Of a stretch of DNA of 45,000 nucleotides, positions 33,891-45,000 are shown one piece after another. The DNA comes from Cristatella mucedo (lineage: Eukaryota; Bryozoa; Phylactolaemata; Cristatellidae). The translations under genes were made by a program, and so were the position numbers. Position 1 is the stretch's first letter, and every line of letters begins with the position of its first letter. The notes under the pieces are model-generated. The model was not told where the DNA came from. It ran no database searches and saw only the letters and a list, made by a program, of their open reading frames with translations. Location of the stretch: positions 5,032,501-5,077,500 of the forward strand of contig WPIO01000011.1 in the NCBI GenBank assembly GCA_009760855.2, read 5' to 3'.

Positions 33891-33939
<49 letters not shown>
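33891..33939. repeat. (TA)n array abutting a SINE tail
   Basis: About 48 bp of TA that ends at the 3' end of the minus-strand SINE fragment. Confidence 0.95.
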
Positions 33940-33941
<2 letters not shown>

Positions 33942-33943
<2 letters not shown>

Positions 33944-34030
33944 ATTTACTTAGTGCCTTAAGATAACTCAATAACTATCCGGGCGCTTTATGTACACCGG
34001 AGGGCTTGAGTCCGGAGCATACGTCGTCAA
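33942..34030 (-). mobile_element. Truncated SINE type 1, minus strand
   Basis: The reverse complement carries GGACTCAAGCCCTCCGG (B box), then AAAGCGCCCGGATAGTTATT and the tail. The head is missing. It faces the plus-strand copy at 34043, giving a head-to-head pair, and its 3' end meets the (TA)n at 33891-33939. Confidence 0.65.
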
Positions 34031-34042
34031 AGACTATCGCCG

Positions 34043-34190
34043 AGCTGGTTTGGCCCATTGGTTAAGGTGCTTGCCCCGACCAAGGTTTGGCTGAGGTCGT
34101 GGGCTTGAGCCCTGTGGTGTATCTGAAGCGCTTGAGTAGAGATTAAGTTCTCTTAGAGTGCTATATAAATTAATCATATTATTTTATTAT
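34043..34190 (+). mobile_element. tRNA-derived SINE, type 1, plus strand
   Basis: The head GCTGGTTTGGCCCATTGGTT is followed by AAGGTGCTTGCC, the B-box region GAGGTCGTGGGCTTGAGCCC, and the tail GAGATTAAGTTCTCTTAGAG and TGCTATATAAATTAATC. It is well preserved. Confidence 0.85.
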
Positions 34191-34212
34191 AGCACCTTTA
34201 CTTCCGGGCCAA

Positions 34213-35174
34213 GCCAGGAAGCACAAGGCTTTACAAGGATGTTGCAATGAGCTGCTAGGCTATTGCGTGAGGGAGGCACACTTTCCTCCGTGCTGCATGT
34301 AGAGGTAATGGCAGAGCTGAGTGAGTGAACGCCTGGTGCGTTGTGTGGCGTCTTTAGATGGGATCTATTCAATAAACAGGCCGCTTAGCCAATCTTCGCC
34401 CACAAAGCAGGCCTGCAAGCCGTCGAATGCTCCTTATGGTGGCGAGGCATGGTATGCCTTTTCAGGCAGCGTAATAAGTGACATACGATGCGTGGAGATA
34501 ATTGCCATTAGCCCTTGGGAAATGTCAAATAGACAGCCTAATCAAAACGATAATTAGATGATACAGAGGTCCTTGGTCATTAGAGGAAGCTAGTCTCTGC
34601 AGTGACTGCCGCAGCAGGCAAACAGCTGCTGCAGAACGCCACAGAGCCTCGACTTCACTGCTATCTGCTGCTCCTGTTCCTATTGTAGGAGTGTGCCGGG
34701 TGCAGCTGAGCGCATGGATGTTTGCAGCCACTCAGCGTATACTGGTCCAGAGGATCGGGTAGGCGAGCTGTCAAGCCAAGGTTAATATTCGTGCACGAAT
34801 GCTTCCGAGAGAGCCGAGGCCCTTCCTTCTTACGTGAAAGTTAGTGTAGGCTAGTGTTGCTTGGAAGAAAGTCGAATGCGAGACTAAGCTTCACTGGCCT
34901 TCAATTCAATTGCCTTCTGCATCCGACGATCGTGGTGCCTATCGTGTAAATTCGCTACCGCCATAGTCGGTGCGAGCCTTCGGCAGGTGATTCGATTGCG
35001 GAAGGGGATCTCAAGTGTACCACGATTTTAAGCTTCAGCTAGCATGGCTGGATGCTCGAGGAGAAGGCCTTGTCGCTCACTAGTCTTCTACGAAAAAGCC
35101 GGGGCCTTCGGACGGTCTTGAATACTTTCCAGGGATTCGAATGGAGACTGCAAGTTCGAGTGCTGCCCGTAGGC
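34213..35174. other. No gene recognised
   Basis: Short unrecognised frames on both strands; no clear repeat. Confidence 0.4.
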
Positions 35175-35245
35175 GCTACTGACATGCACGGGGTCAGTAT
35201 GCAAGTTCGGCTGTTGGCCGGATGCACAGCGAGCATAAGCACATA
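35175..35245 (-). mobile_element. Short LINE family B 3' UTR fragment
   Basis: TGACATGCACGGGGTCAGTA and TGCAAGT here match TGACATGCACAGGGTCGGCA and TGCAAGT at 36990-37018, the 3' UTR of the LINE copy at 37 kb. Only about 70 bp is recognisable. Confidence 0.45.
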
Positions 35246-35859
35246 AAGGTCGAATCAAGTGAAATGCTTAGTCTAAGTCATCCACCCTCCCAAACGCATT
35301 GCTAAACATGACGATGTATAATACTAAGCGAAATACAGATAGCTGAACTTGGAAACTTAAATGAGACTTGAATTGGGTGAGAGCCGGGAGAAGGACTGAG
35401 GACGGAAGAAAACAGCTGGGCTGCCCGCACGGGCCAAAGAGAGCTAGCCAGTTTAGATGAGCTGCACAGGAGAGTCGAACGAATCCTGTAACCCACAAAT
35501 AAATACAAATCCTTTGATACAAGGTTCCGCTCAGCAATCGGTAAATTTATAGCAGGTTAAGAGTCACATACCACGGCTCTTTGGTCTGCCAAATGGTTTC
35601 ACTACTCTCGCAAAGTGGGAGACAAAGTTATTGAATGAAATCAGAACCAGGGCATCGGAGTGAGTACTTTACTCTGCTTACTTTGGTGTGCACTGCCAAG
35701 GAGGCTTATGCTCCGGAATAGATATGTAGTGCATTTTCAAATTAGGACAATGTCCACTAAAATGACGTCGAGAAAAAGATTTCTCGGAGGCTTAGATCAA
35801 CGAGCGTCGTTTAGCCACATGTTACCCTGACATATCCCTCCATTACCCGATGATCTAGC

Positions 35860-36279
35860 GTGCTCGCGTCTTGTTCTTCGGAACATTCCACGCCAGCCAC
35901 CGCTCAGTCACAGCTGTCACATGACGAAGACCATCGCCCAATAGGGCAGACGCATGAGGCAGGCCCGTCTGCTTGCAACAGCATCACCGTGAATCTATTC
36001 GACGACCACTACGGCTACAGCGCTTCAGACCGACGGACCGGCTGGTTTCGCCCGACCTTCCTGATATCATATCCTGCCACCAACAAGAGTACTTCCGCTT
36101 CTAGACCGAACCTGCACTTGTTGGTTGACCCTGCCGCTGACCTCCCAGGAACGATCAGCCAGAGGCGGACAAATTCAAATCTCTATCGCATCTGCATAGT
36201 CGGAGCTGGAGTATCAAGTTTCTTGGCTGCTGGAGCTGTTTCCAGTTTTAAAAAGTTTGCTGAAAGGCTGGCTCATTAA
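35860..36279 (+). CDS. Unidentified open reading frame or exon, 139 codons
   Basis: An open frame with coding-like composition (Ser, Asp and Thr rich, C-ending codons common) runs to a TAA at 36277-36279. It starts at a CTG or TTG-type codon rather than ATG, so it would have to be an exon if real. Near the end RTNSNLYRICIVGAGVSSFL resembles a beta-strand plus Gly-rich loop, as at the start of a nucleotide-binding fold, but there is no GKS/T, so it is not a normal P-loop. Its last codons fall in the 15-bp repeat at 36263. No clear splice sites were identified. Confidence 0.22.
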   Translation: MLASCSSEHSTPATAQSQLSHDEDHRPIGQTHEAGPSACNSITVNLFDDHYGYSASDRRTGWFRPTFLISYPATNKSTSASRPNLHLLVDPAADLPGTISQRRTNSNLYRICIVGAGVSSFLAAGAVSSFKKFAERLAH

Positions 36280-36337
36280 AGGCTAGCTGACTAAAGGCTA
36301 GCTGTCTAAATGCTAGCTGAGAAAAGGCTAGCTGATT
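36263..36337. repeat. Five perfect-length 15-bp tandem units
   Basis: Five consecutive 15-mers of the form AAAGGCTAGCTGNNT fill exactly 75 bp. Differences are mainly in the last three positions and one AAATGC variant. Confidence 0.92.
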
Positions 36338-36868
36338 TGCGAATCGGCAGAAAAGCCTTCATGACAATCGCGACCGAATGCAGTGGGCAACGAAGGTAGC
36401 CCGCTGCAGGACTAGAGTGAGGAGCCCACCTCACCCCACCCTTCCCAGGGTAAGGCCCTGTTTCACCACGGTGCAGTACAGACTATGACTGAGACAGCAA
36501 GGTGGAGCAGCAATGTCGCGCATCTAGGAGATCTGTCTCCTAAGAGCATTCAAGGAGTCCTGGAGTCCTGGAAAAGTTATACGGATCCGCAGCTTACTCG
36601 CGTCATTGGCTTGAAACCCCTGATCTAGGCTTAGGAGTCCTAACCCAAAATACATGCGCAAATAGTATCAGATATCACCCCTGCATCTTCTCAACGTGCT
36701 TTTCTAAGAGGTCATTGATAGAGATGTCAGCATTAGACCGAGAGAACTTAAGAAAATTCCGCCTCATCGCAGGGAAGTTGCCATCAAAGACTGTAGGCGG
36801 AGCGAAAAGTAACAGACTGGAGAAAGTCTTATAGCGATGAATCCGTCTGAGCAAGTAAGTTTTAGTCG

Positions 36869-36982
<114 letters not shown>

Positions 36983-36984
36983 TT

Positions 36985-37640
36985 AGGGGTGACATGCACA
37001 GGGTCGGCATGCAAGTATGGTTAGTGGCAGCATGCACAGTGTCAGTATGCACACTGCCAGCACGCGTAAGCAAAGCAGGGTCCCAGTAAATGTTCTGATA
37101 AATAGATGCGTTTTTAATTTATTTTTAAATGTGGACAAGTCAGGAGATGTCGTGACGCAAGTCGGGAGTGAGTTCCAGCCTTTAGGAGCATACGAAGTAA
37201 TAGGACGGTCCCGATAAGATTTGAGGTTTTTACGAGGTATAGGTATAAAATCTGATCCCGAAAAGTGAGTGGTGCGATGTTTAGCCTGGTGGGGGAGTAG
37301 ATCTGATAGGTAGGCTGGATCCAAGGAATGAAGGGACCTAAAAGTGAGCGACAAAACCTTCAAGTCGATGCGTTGCTTAACTGGGAGCCAGAGCAGGTCG
37401 GTGAGAAGCAGTGTGATGGCAGCTTGGAAGCTCCTGACAGACAAGCCTGGCTGCAGAGTTTTGCATCAACTCTAAGCACCTGATTGCACAGGCTGGTAGA
37501 GCAGCAAGCAGTGAGTTACAGAAGTCAAATCGGGGTTTCATAAATGCATGGACCAATTTAGATGTGGTATCCCTGCCTAAAAGAAGCCCGAATTCTAGCA
37601 ATGTTATACAGCTGAAAGTAGGTAAAAATGACTGTGGAGC
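36985..37640 (-). mobile_element. CR1/L2-type LINE (family B) 3' fragment, minus strand
   Basis: The minus strand reads DTTSKLVHAFMKPRFDFCNS, AIRCLELMQNSAARLVCQEL (37600-37440), then LLWLPVKQRIDLKVLSL, YRDRPITSYAPKGWNSLP and [14 protein letters not shown] (37400-37075). This is the C-terminal end of a CR1/L2 ORF2, followed by a short GTGCATACTGACA-type 3' UTR. The element ends directly at the long (TA)n array at 36872-36980. A frameshift lies near 37440. Confidence 0.85.
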
Positions 37641-37837
37641 TGATGCGGTCCTCTAACGAAAGGTCACTTTGGAAAACGTCACCTCGATTTAGTCCAGATT
37701 CAACAAGAGATATGCTGGCACAGCTTTTTCTTGAGATAATCCGTTTCCCTCACAGTCGAGTTGAACTAGGGCATACTGACCTGCTCCGGTGACTGCCCCT
37801 CTTCTTTAATATAAATAATGATATAATTCACTTGAAT

Positions 37838-38008
37838 AACACTAAGAAAACTTGCTCTCTATTAAGGCGCTTCACGTATGCCGTGGGGCTCAAGTACGCA
37901 ACCGCGTGCAGAATTTAGTCGGGATGACCTCGGCCATTTCTCGGTCGCAAAAACACATTCACCTCGAACTCAGTCGGCTATAGCACCTTTAATACTGGGC
38001 CAAACCTT
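37838..38008 (-). mobile_element. tRNA-derived SINE, type 1, diverged, minus strand
   Basis: The minus strand gives GGTTTGGCCCAGTATTAAAG and GTGCTATAGCC (head), GGCCGAGGTCATCCCGAC, TACTTGAGCCCCACGG (B box) and AAGCGCCTTAATAGAGAGCA (tail). A second short match to the head (TATAGCACCTTTA then GGGCCAA) lies at 34188-34212. Confidence 0.68.
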
Positions 38009-38040
38009 TTTCGTACGACACTTTCTTCCACTGCACCTAC

Positions 38041-38489
38041 TGAGAGAGAGGTAAAGATAGAGGTAGAGGTAAGGAAAGAGACACAGGGGGAGTAAGACAG
38101 AGAGAGACAGAGAGAGAAAGAGACAGAGACAGGACAGATACAGAGACAGAAACAGGACAGATACAGAGACAAAGACAGGGACAGGGACAGAGACGGAGAC
38201 GGAAAAGACGGAGACGGAGAAGACGGAGACGAAGAAGACGGAGACGGAGAAGACGGAGACGAAGAAGACGGAGGCGGAGGCGGAGGCGGAGGCGGAGGCG
38301 GAGGCGGAGGCGGAGGCGGAGGCGGAGGCGGAGGCGGAGGCGGAGGCGGAGGCGGAGGCGGAGATAGAGACAGAGACATTGAAAGAGACAGGGACAGGGA
38401 CAGAACCAGAGACAGAAACAGAGACAAAAATCAAGACATAAACTGAGACAGAAACCGAGACAGACAGAGACTCGGAGAGAAAGTGACAG

Positions 38490-38583
<94 letters not shown>

Positions 38584-38590
38584 GGGAGAG
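38041..38590. repeat. Nested purine repeat: GACAGA, GACGGAGAC/GAAGAA, (GGCGGA)n, (GA)n
   Basis: 38041-38190 is GAGACAGA-like; 38190-38268 alternates GACGGAGACGGAGAAGACG blocks; 38268-38362 is about 16 copies of GGCGGA; 38362-38480 returns to GACAGA; 38490-38580 is pure (GA)n. Minus-strand Ser/Ala/Pro frames are artefacts. Confidence 0.9.
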
Positions 38591-40082
38591 AGACAAAACC
38601 AAGGAAGAGGGAGAGCTATCAAGCCCTATTGGCTGAAAGGTTAGCTAACGAATCTATCCAGCCATTGAGATCACACTCGTAATGTGCTCTTTGTTCGATA
38701 TATATGTATATATATATATGTATATATAATAACACGATAGTAATTAGTGACACTTCAAAATGTCAAACAGGGTCAGATAGTTTGTTAATTCGCATGCCTA
38801 CACTCTCGCATTGGAAATTGGACATGCGTCGCTGCGCCTGCCTTTGGTAAGCGACGGACATGGGTAAACTGAATCTGCATATGATTTTATACGGGGGGCG
38901 GGAGGCTGACAATTTATCTCTATAATAAGCTGGGTTTTTGGTGAGTCTCTTAGTTAGTAAGTCAGTAGCTAAAGTCGTTACATTGTCATACACGTTACAT
39001 TGTCATTGGGCTACAAACGCCCTAATGTCCTTTATTGGCTTATAAAGGGCTATAAACTTAAAGGGTTGTTTAAAGGGTGGCCATGACATTCCAGCAGCTT
39101 GGGCTCTGCACCACGACACGCTTTGCTGTAGCCCGAAGTGACGTCGTCACAGCCTCAGCTTGGACCACCTGAGTTTGGTTATTGGAAAGCTGCCCGAGTG
39201 AGTGGAACCGACGGGAAGTTGTGCTGCCCCTGCCTTCGACAAGCAATCGACGTGTATAGATTATATCTGCCCATAATTATTATTCATGGAGAGCTTACCA
39301 TATCAACCCTTGCGATAACCTAGAGTTTTTACTTAGCTTGGCAGTCAGTGGAGCAGGCTCAACAGCAAGATCCCCGGACATTCATGACCTGCCTTCCAAA
39401 GCAAAGAGGTAGTGTCCGAGATTTTTCATGCGTGCAAGCCGGTATCCTTTGGAAATATAAATTATAAGATGGACAGCATGTCTGTACATTCCCTACGCGA
39501 ACCTTGATACTGAGTCGCTACTCAACGCCCGACGAAAAGATTTTGCAGCATTAGACTTATGTTCATTCTGGAAGAAAATTACTAAATATTATTTTGATAT
39601 ACGTTTTGGCTGTCAGCTGGGTTGGCTCACCAGCTAGGTAAGTGGAAATGCAGGCCCTCCTTCCAAAATCAAGTTCAATTTTTCCGTGATTTTGTAAAGG
39701 TGCAGACTAATTTCCCGAAGATTAAAACAATCTCGCAACCAAGGAAGCCACTCGGTGCTCGCGCTGCTGAAACTCAGCAGAAACGTCGCAGGCGACACAA
39801 TCTACAGCAGCAGGCAGAGATGGAGCTTCGGTGGATGGAACTTCTTGCTGTCAGAGCTCAGCGAACGCATCACGTCTGACTACGTCAAAAGCAGATATTG
39901 ACTGGAGGCTAGATTCGAGTACTTCATGACCCAGGTCATGTTTATAGGGTCCTAGCCTGGTAGTAGGCTGGGTTCATCAACTGTGATAAGCTTACCACTT
40001 GGTCAGTGGACCCTCAGGCCGGCATTGTAATGCATCACTGAAATTTCCTGCGTTTCTTTCTTGCGGGCATAAGCTAGTGCAC
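38591..40082. other. No gene recognised; small (TA)n at 38698-38728
   Basis: Contains only the weak 85-codon frame at 39622 and short repeats of AAAGGG type near 39000-39080. Confidence 0.35.
39622..39879 (+). CDS. Unidentified open reading frame, 85 codons, basic
   Basis: The protein is Arg, Lys and Gln rich in its second half (QQKRRRRHNLQQQAEMELRW). No family was recognised and no clear splice signals or promoter are visible. It may be chance or a remnant. Confidence 0.12.
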   Translation: MAHQLGKWKCRPSFQNQVQFFRDFVKVQTNFPKIKTISQPRKPLGARAAETQQKRRRRHNLQQQAEMELRWMELLAVRAQRTHHV

Positions 40083-40099
40083 TCACACACACACACGCG

Positions 40100-40143
<44 letters not shown>

Positions 40144-40219
40144 CACACACGCATGCACACACCCACATACACACGTGTATGTATATACATACATACATGT
40201 ATATATATATATATATATA
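40083..40219. repeat. (CA)n followed by (TA)n
   Basis: ACACAC with CGCG interruptions, then CATACATACATG and TATATA. Confidence 0.95.
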
Positions 40220-40636
40220 AACAAAATATAACAAAATATATAAAAATATAAACTCACTAAGTCGACATGCGTTGTTAAATAGCAATCTCGGAGTCAGCTC
40301 TGCATGGCAGAAGCATCTGCGACCGGTATGCTGAAAAGCACTGGCGATTGGCGAGACGAACCAGGAAGCTACCTGTAATCAGTATTTAGGTCGCCGACTC
40401 GTCGATGCGATTCACGAGCAGAGAGGTTTGGTGATGAATATACACCTGAAGAAGAGAGGGTTATGCAGGCCAGTCTCATGCTTCGAACTCTGCTGACATC
40501 TGGTGGCAGTAGCTTCGTAGTCCGGGAAAGATCTATGCAGGGCAAGTAACGGGCAGCCAGGCATGTGCCGGGCCTACTCCTCATCATCTCTACCTGACGG
40601 CCCTGACTTTAGCATGGCATGCCTGAAGCCTCCCCC

Positions 40637-42594
<1,958 letters not shown>

Positions 42595-44405
42595 GAATTT
42601 CTGTTAGCTCTGCTGGATTCCTGTGAGGTGCTTGAAGCATGTCACTGATTATAAAATTCTTCTGGAGCTCTCATTGTCTCGCCTGGGTATCGCTGGCTTT
42701 GAATAGCAGACAATAAGGACCTAGGATCGTGGGATATATCACTATATAGATGTCAATAGCTTTCGGTTACTGGGAGGGCCTTTGAAGTATGTGATACCCC
42801 AGATGTCTGTTCAATATCTCATTCTTTCTTAAAATACTTGCTCTTCCTGTGTCGGCGACATCGCCAAGCTCAATCCGAGCTTTCTTCGTACCTACCCAGA
42901 ATGCACACAGTGCAGAGCCAGTGCGTCGATCCCTCCCCGCCATCGATCACCTCTAGCTCTCTATACTCTCGTGCAGCTTATCTGCCTCTTGTATTGATGA
43001 AATTCACACTTGAATCCCAGCAAGCTTGCTCAAACGGAACAGCGATGAAACCACCTAGTTATTGATGAGAAAATATAGTGTAACTGAAAAATTGAAAAGC
43101 CAAACCTTCAGAATTGTCTCGGCAAGCGTGTCCACTGTTACCTCTGCTCGGAATCTGGATGTCCTGCTCCAAAATGGACCATCGCTGGGCGACCGTATCA
43201 GATACGATGCTAAAGTGAACGGGCAAATAGATCATCTAAGGAACCACTGAAGTACTGGAAAACTAAGGGGTCTCTGCTTGGTCTGCTTCTCTTCATGGTT
43301 TATACTCTCCCTCTTGCCGATGACCACCAAGCACAATCTAGGCTTTCACTTGTATGCAGGCGACACTCAGTTGTACCTTTGCTTTGATCCCTCTCATACC
43401 TCGAGCACAATGAACTCTCTCAGCTGCCTTGCTGCATTCATAGCTATATTTTACATCTGCAAATGGTTAGAAGCAAATTAAATTACTAGCTATTGGTGAA
43501 CTAAGTGTGACTCTGAAATTATAAAGCTTAATGCACAAAATTGGCTCTGCCAGAATATCTCCTTTTGCATCTGCATAAAATCTAGGTAACCTGATTCAAA
43601 GTGATCTTGCACTATACGAACACATTAGCTCTACAGTAAAGTCTGCCTATTTTCACCTACATAACATCGTCAACATTAGGCTTGCTTAGACATTAAATTG
43701 TTCCATGCATTTGGAACATCCCGCATAGACTTCTGCAGCTCATTGCTTGTTGGTCTACCAGTCTGTGCAATCAGATGCTTACAGTTGGTGCACAATTCTT
43801 AAGCTAGGCATGTCTGTCGCGAGTATCGCAGTTGCCACATCGCATCACTTCTTGCTGACCTGCACTACCTCCCAGTAAAGCAGTACATCGACTTTAAGGT
43901 TCTGTCACTTACTTGTAGGTCCCTTCTTTCTTTGGCTCCAGCCTACCTATCACACCTTCTACCCACCAGGCTAGGCATCGTGCCACCTGTTTTTCTGAAT
44001 CAAATCGTTTAGGTTCACCTCGTATGAACCTCAAATCCTTTGAAGAGCGCGCCTTTAGTTTGCATGCTCCCAAAGCCCCGAGCTCACTTCCGACTGACGT
44101 CACGACATCGCCCACTTGACGACTTTAAAAAGAAGCTAAAACTCGCCTATTTTCGACAGTATTTGGAAGGTCATTGTGATTTGTTTTTTATTTGCTTATG
44201 CGTGTTGTCACTGTGCTTGCTAACCCCATTTGCATGAGGTGACTTCGTATGTCTCCTTACCCTTGTTTTTCTAGTTGGCAGTGTGCATTTTACTACTAGC
44301 CGCTCGATCATGCCTCCTTTATAGCTCGTGTAAAGTGCTTAGCAAGAGAAAAAGTTCTCTGATGGCGCTCCACAAAGTATTATTTTTATCATCATTATTA
44401 TAATA
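42595..44405 (+). mobile_element. Degenerate mosaic CR1/L2-type LINE (family B), plus strand
   Basis: 42600-42720 decodes in pieces to EFLLALLDS and then VTDYKILLELSLSRLGIAGF, matching the RT region around motif A. 43117-43249 gives SARNLDVLL and DHLRN, a segment that normally lies after the YADD box. 43268-43400 gives a motif B remnant (LLGLLLF) and FHLYAGDTQLYLCF, in which YADD has become YAGD. 43700-44200 continues with RIDFCSSLLVGLP, YLPVKQYIDFKVLSLT and the C-terminal region. The 3' end at 44330-44405 carries the family B tail and a TTATTA-rich end. The out-of-order segment implies two nested or recombined copies. It is not functional. Confidence 0.82.
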
Positions 44406-44484
44406 AATACTCAAATATGTCTACTTTAAAAATTAGCATCGAAAAATCTTGCTCTAATTCAGCAGGATTTTCGTAGCAATGTCG

Positions 44485-44560
44485 GTCTATAATAATAAAA
44501 ATGATGAAAATAACACATTTGTATAGCACCTTAGAGATCATTCTAGTTTCGTTACCATCT
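44485..44560 (-). mobile_element. Solo LINE/SINE B tail, minus strand
   Basis: TTTGTATAGCACCTTAGAGA next to an AATAATAAAAATGATG run is a diverged reverse complement of the tail. It is weak but has the right order of tail and A/T-rich end. Confidence 0.4.
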
Positions 44561-44707
44561 ACGCTTTCGGTATTCCGATTGAGTGTAGCAACTATAAATT
44601 GGAGTCAAATGCATCAACACATACTTTGCATGATCTGTCAAGAAATGTACTGTCGATGTACATTTGGTGTTCTAATAATAGTAACTTTTCCATTACAATT
44701 ATTTTAG

Positions 44708-44870
44708 CATCACCCGGAAGTCTGAGGTCCATTTTGTCTGCTATACTTTATGGCATCCAAATTCCACCCGAAATGGCTTACGCAGCACCACACACCTTCA
44801 CGCCGTACCAAAGCCCAGTCTCAGAGAAGGCGTGCCACATTATCGCTTTGCAGGCAGATGCAGCAGTTAG
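44708..44870 (+). CDS. Candidate internal exon of an unidentified gene
   Basis: A strong acceptor (CCATTACAATTATTTTAG) precedes and a perfect consensus donor (AG|GTAAGT) follows a 163-nt stretch open in one frame, entered in phase 1 and left in phase 2. It encodes SPGSLRSILSAILYGIQIPP, then EMAYAAPHTFTPYQSPVS and EKACHIIALQADAAV. I do not recognise the family. Other exons of such a gene would have to lie mostly beyond the right edge, or be unrecognised to the left; the sequence directly upstream is LINE relic. Chance pairing of good splice sites remains possible. Confidence 0.4.
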
Positions 44871-45000
44871 GTAAGTACTGCAGGAGGACATGCACCCATG
44901 CGAGATCACGGTGGACTCTTCGGCAGACACTGGTGTATCTGGATAATAGAGGGTGCGAACACGCGTGCATCAGTCTCGTCTGTTTGAATGACCTCTCGCT

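Noticed and set aside
37970-38602. Minus-strand frame of 210 codons rich in Ser, Leu, Val and Ala, with a poly-Pro frame beside it
   Set aside because: All three registers are open across a purine repeat, so openness carries no coding signal.

Overview
This is metazoan nuclear DNA, most likely from an invertebrate. There are no operons or bacterial-type genes. Short spliced exons lie in a sea of degraded retroelements, tRNA-derived SINEs and long (GA)n, (TA)n and (CA)n arrays. The one confidently recognised cellular gene is an RGK-family (Rad/Gem/Rem/Kir) Ras-like GTPase. Its N-terminal region looks to me more like insect RGK proteins than vertebrate ones, but the species cannot be named from this window.

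Layout. 1-8.1 kb: no recognisable gene; a CpG-rich block at about 3.2-5.7 kb is interrupted by a 260-bp (TA)n/(TAAA)n array, and a 22-nt poly-G lies at 6.4 kb. 8.1-9.2 kb: a broken minus-strand Ty3/gypsy pol relic. 10-16 kb: microsatellites, a 13-bp minisatellite, several SINEs and a 5'-truncated CR1/L2-type LINE on the minus strand (14.2-15.5 kb) that still has reverse transcriptase motifs. 17.8-18.5 kb: a short DNA transposon of pogo/Tigger or mariner type with near-perfect terminal inverted repeats. 18.7-21.7 kb: a CpG island with a TATA-like element at 20575, leading into the RGK gene. 21.08-24.44 kb: four coding exons, 379 codons, all intron phases consistent. About 24.44-25.07 kb: probable 3' UTR with a long (GA)n and an AATAAA. 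25.5-28.1 kb: LINE and SINE fragments. 29.1-30.1 kb: a degenerate G-rich repeat. 33.9-38.0 kb: SINE and LINE copies, a perfect 5 x 15-bp repeat and a large (TA)n. 38.0-38.6 kb: nested GA/GACGGA/GGCGGA repeats. 40.6-42.2 kb: (CT)n and CAG/CTG-rich sequence. 42.6-44.4 kb: a mosaic LINE on the plus strand. 44708-44870: a well-formed but unidentified candidate exon.

How the parts fit together. The most coherent system besides the RGK gene is a retroposon partnership. Fragments of one LINE family end in a conserved roughly 40-bp hairpin-like tail (core ATTAAGTTCTCTGAGGGCGC, often followed by TTA-type repeats). tRNA-headed SINEs in the same window end in the same tail, as expected if the SINEs borrow the LINE's reverse transcriptase. 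A second SINE type keeps a similar tRNA-like head but has a different tail. Everything here was read by eye; boundaries of repeats are approximate and no database search was run.
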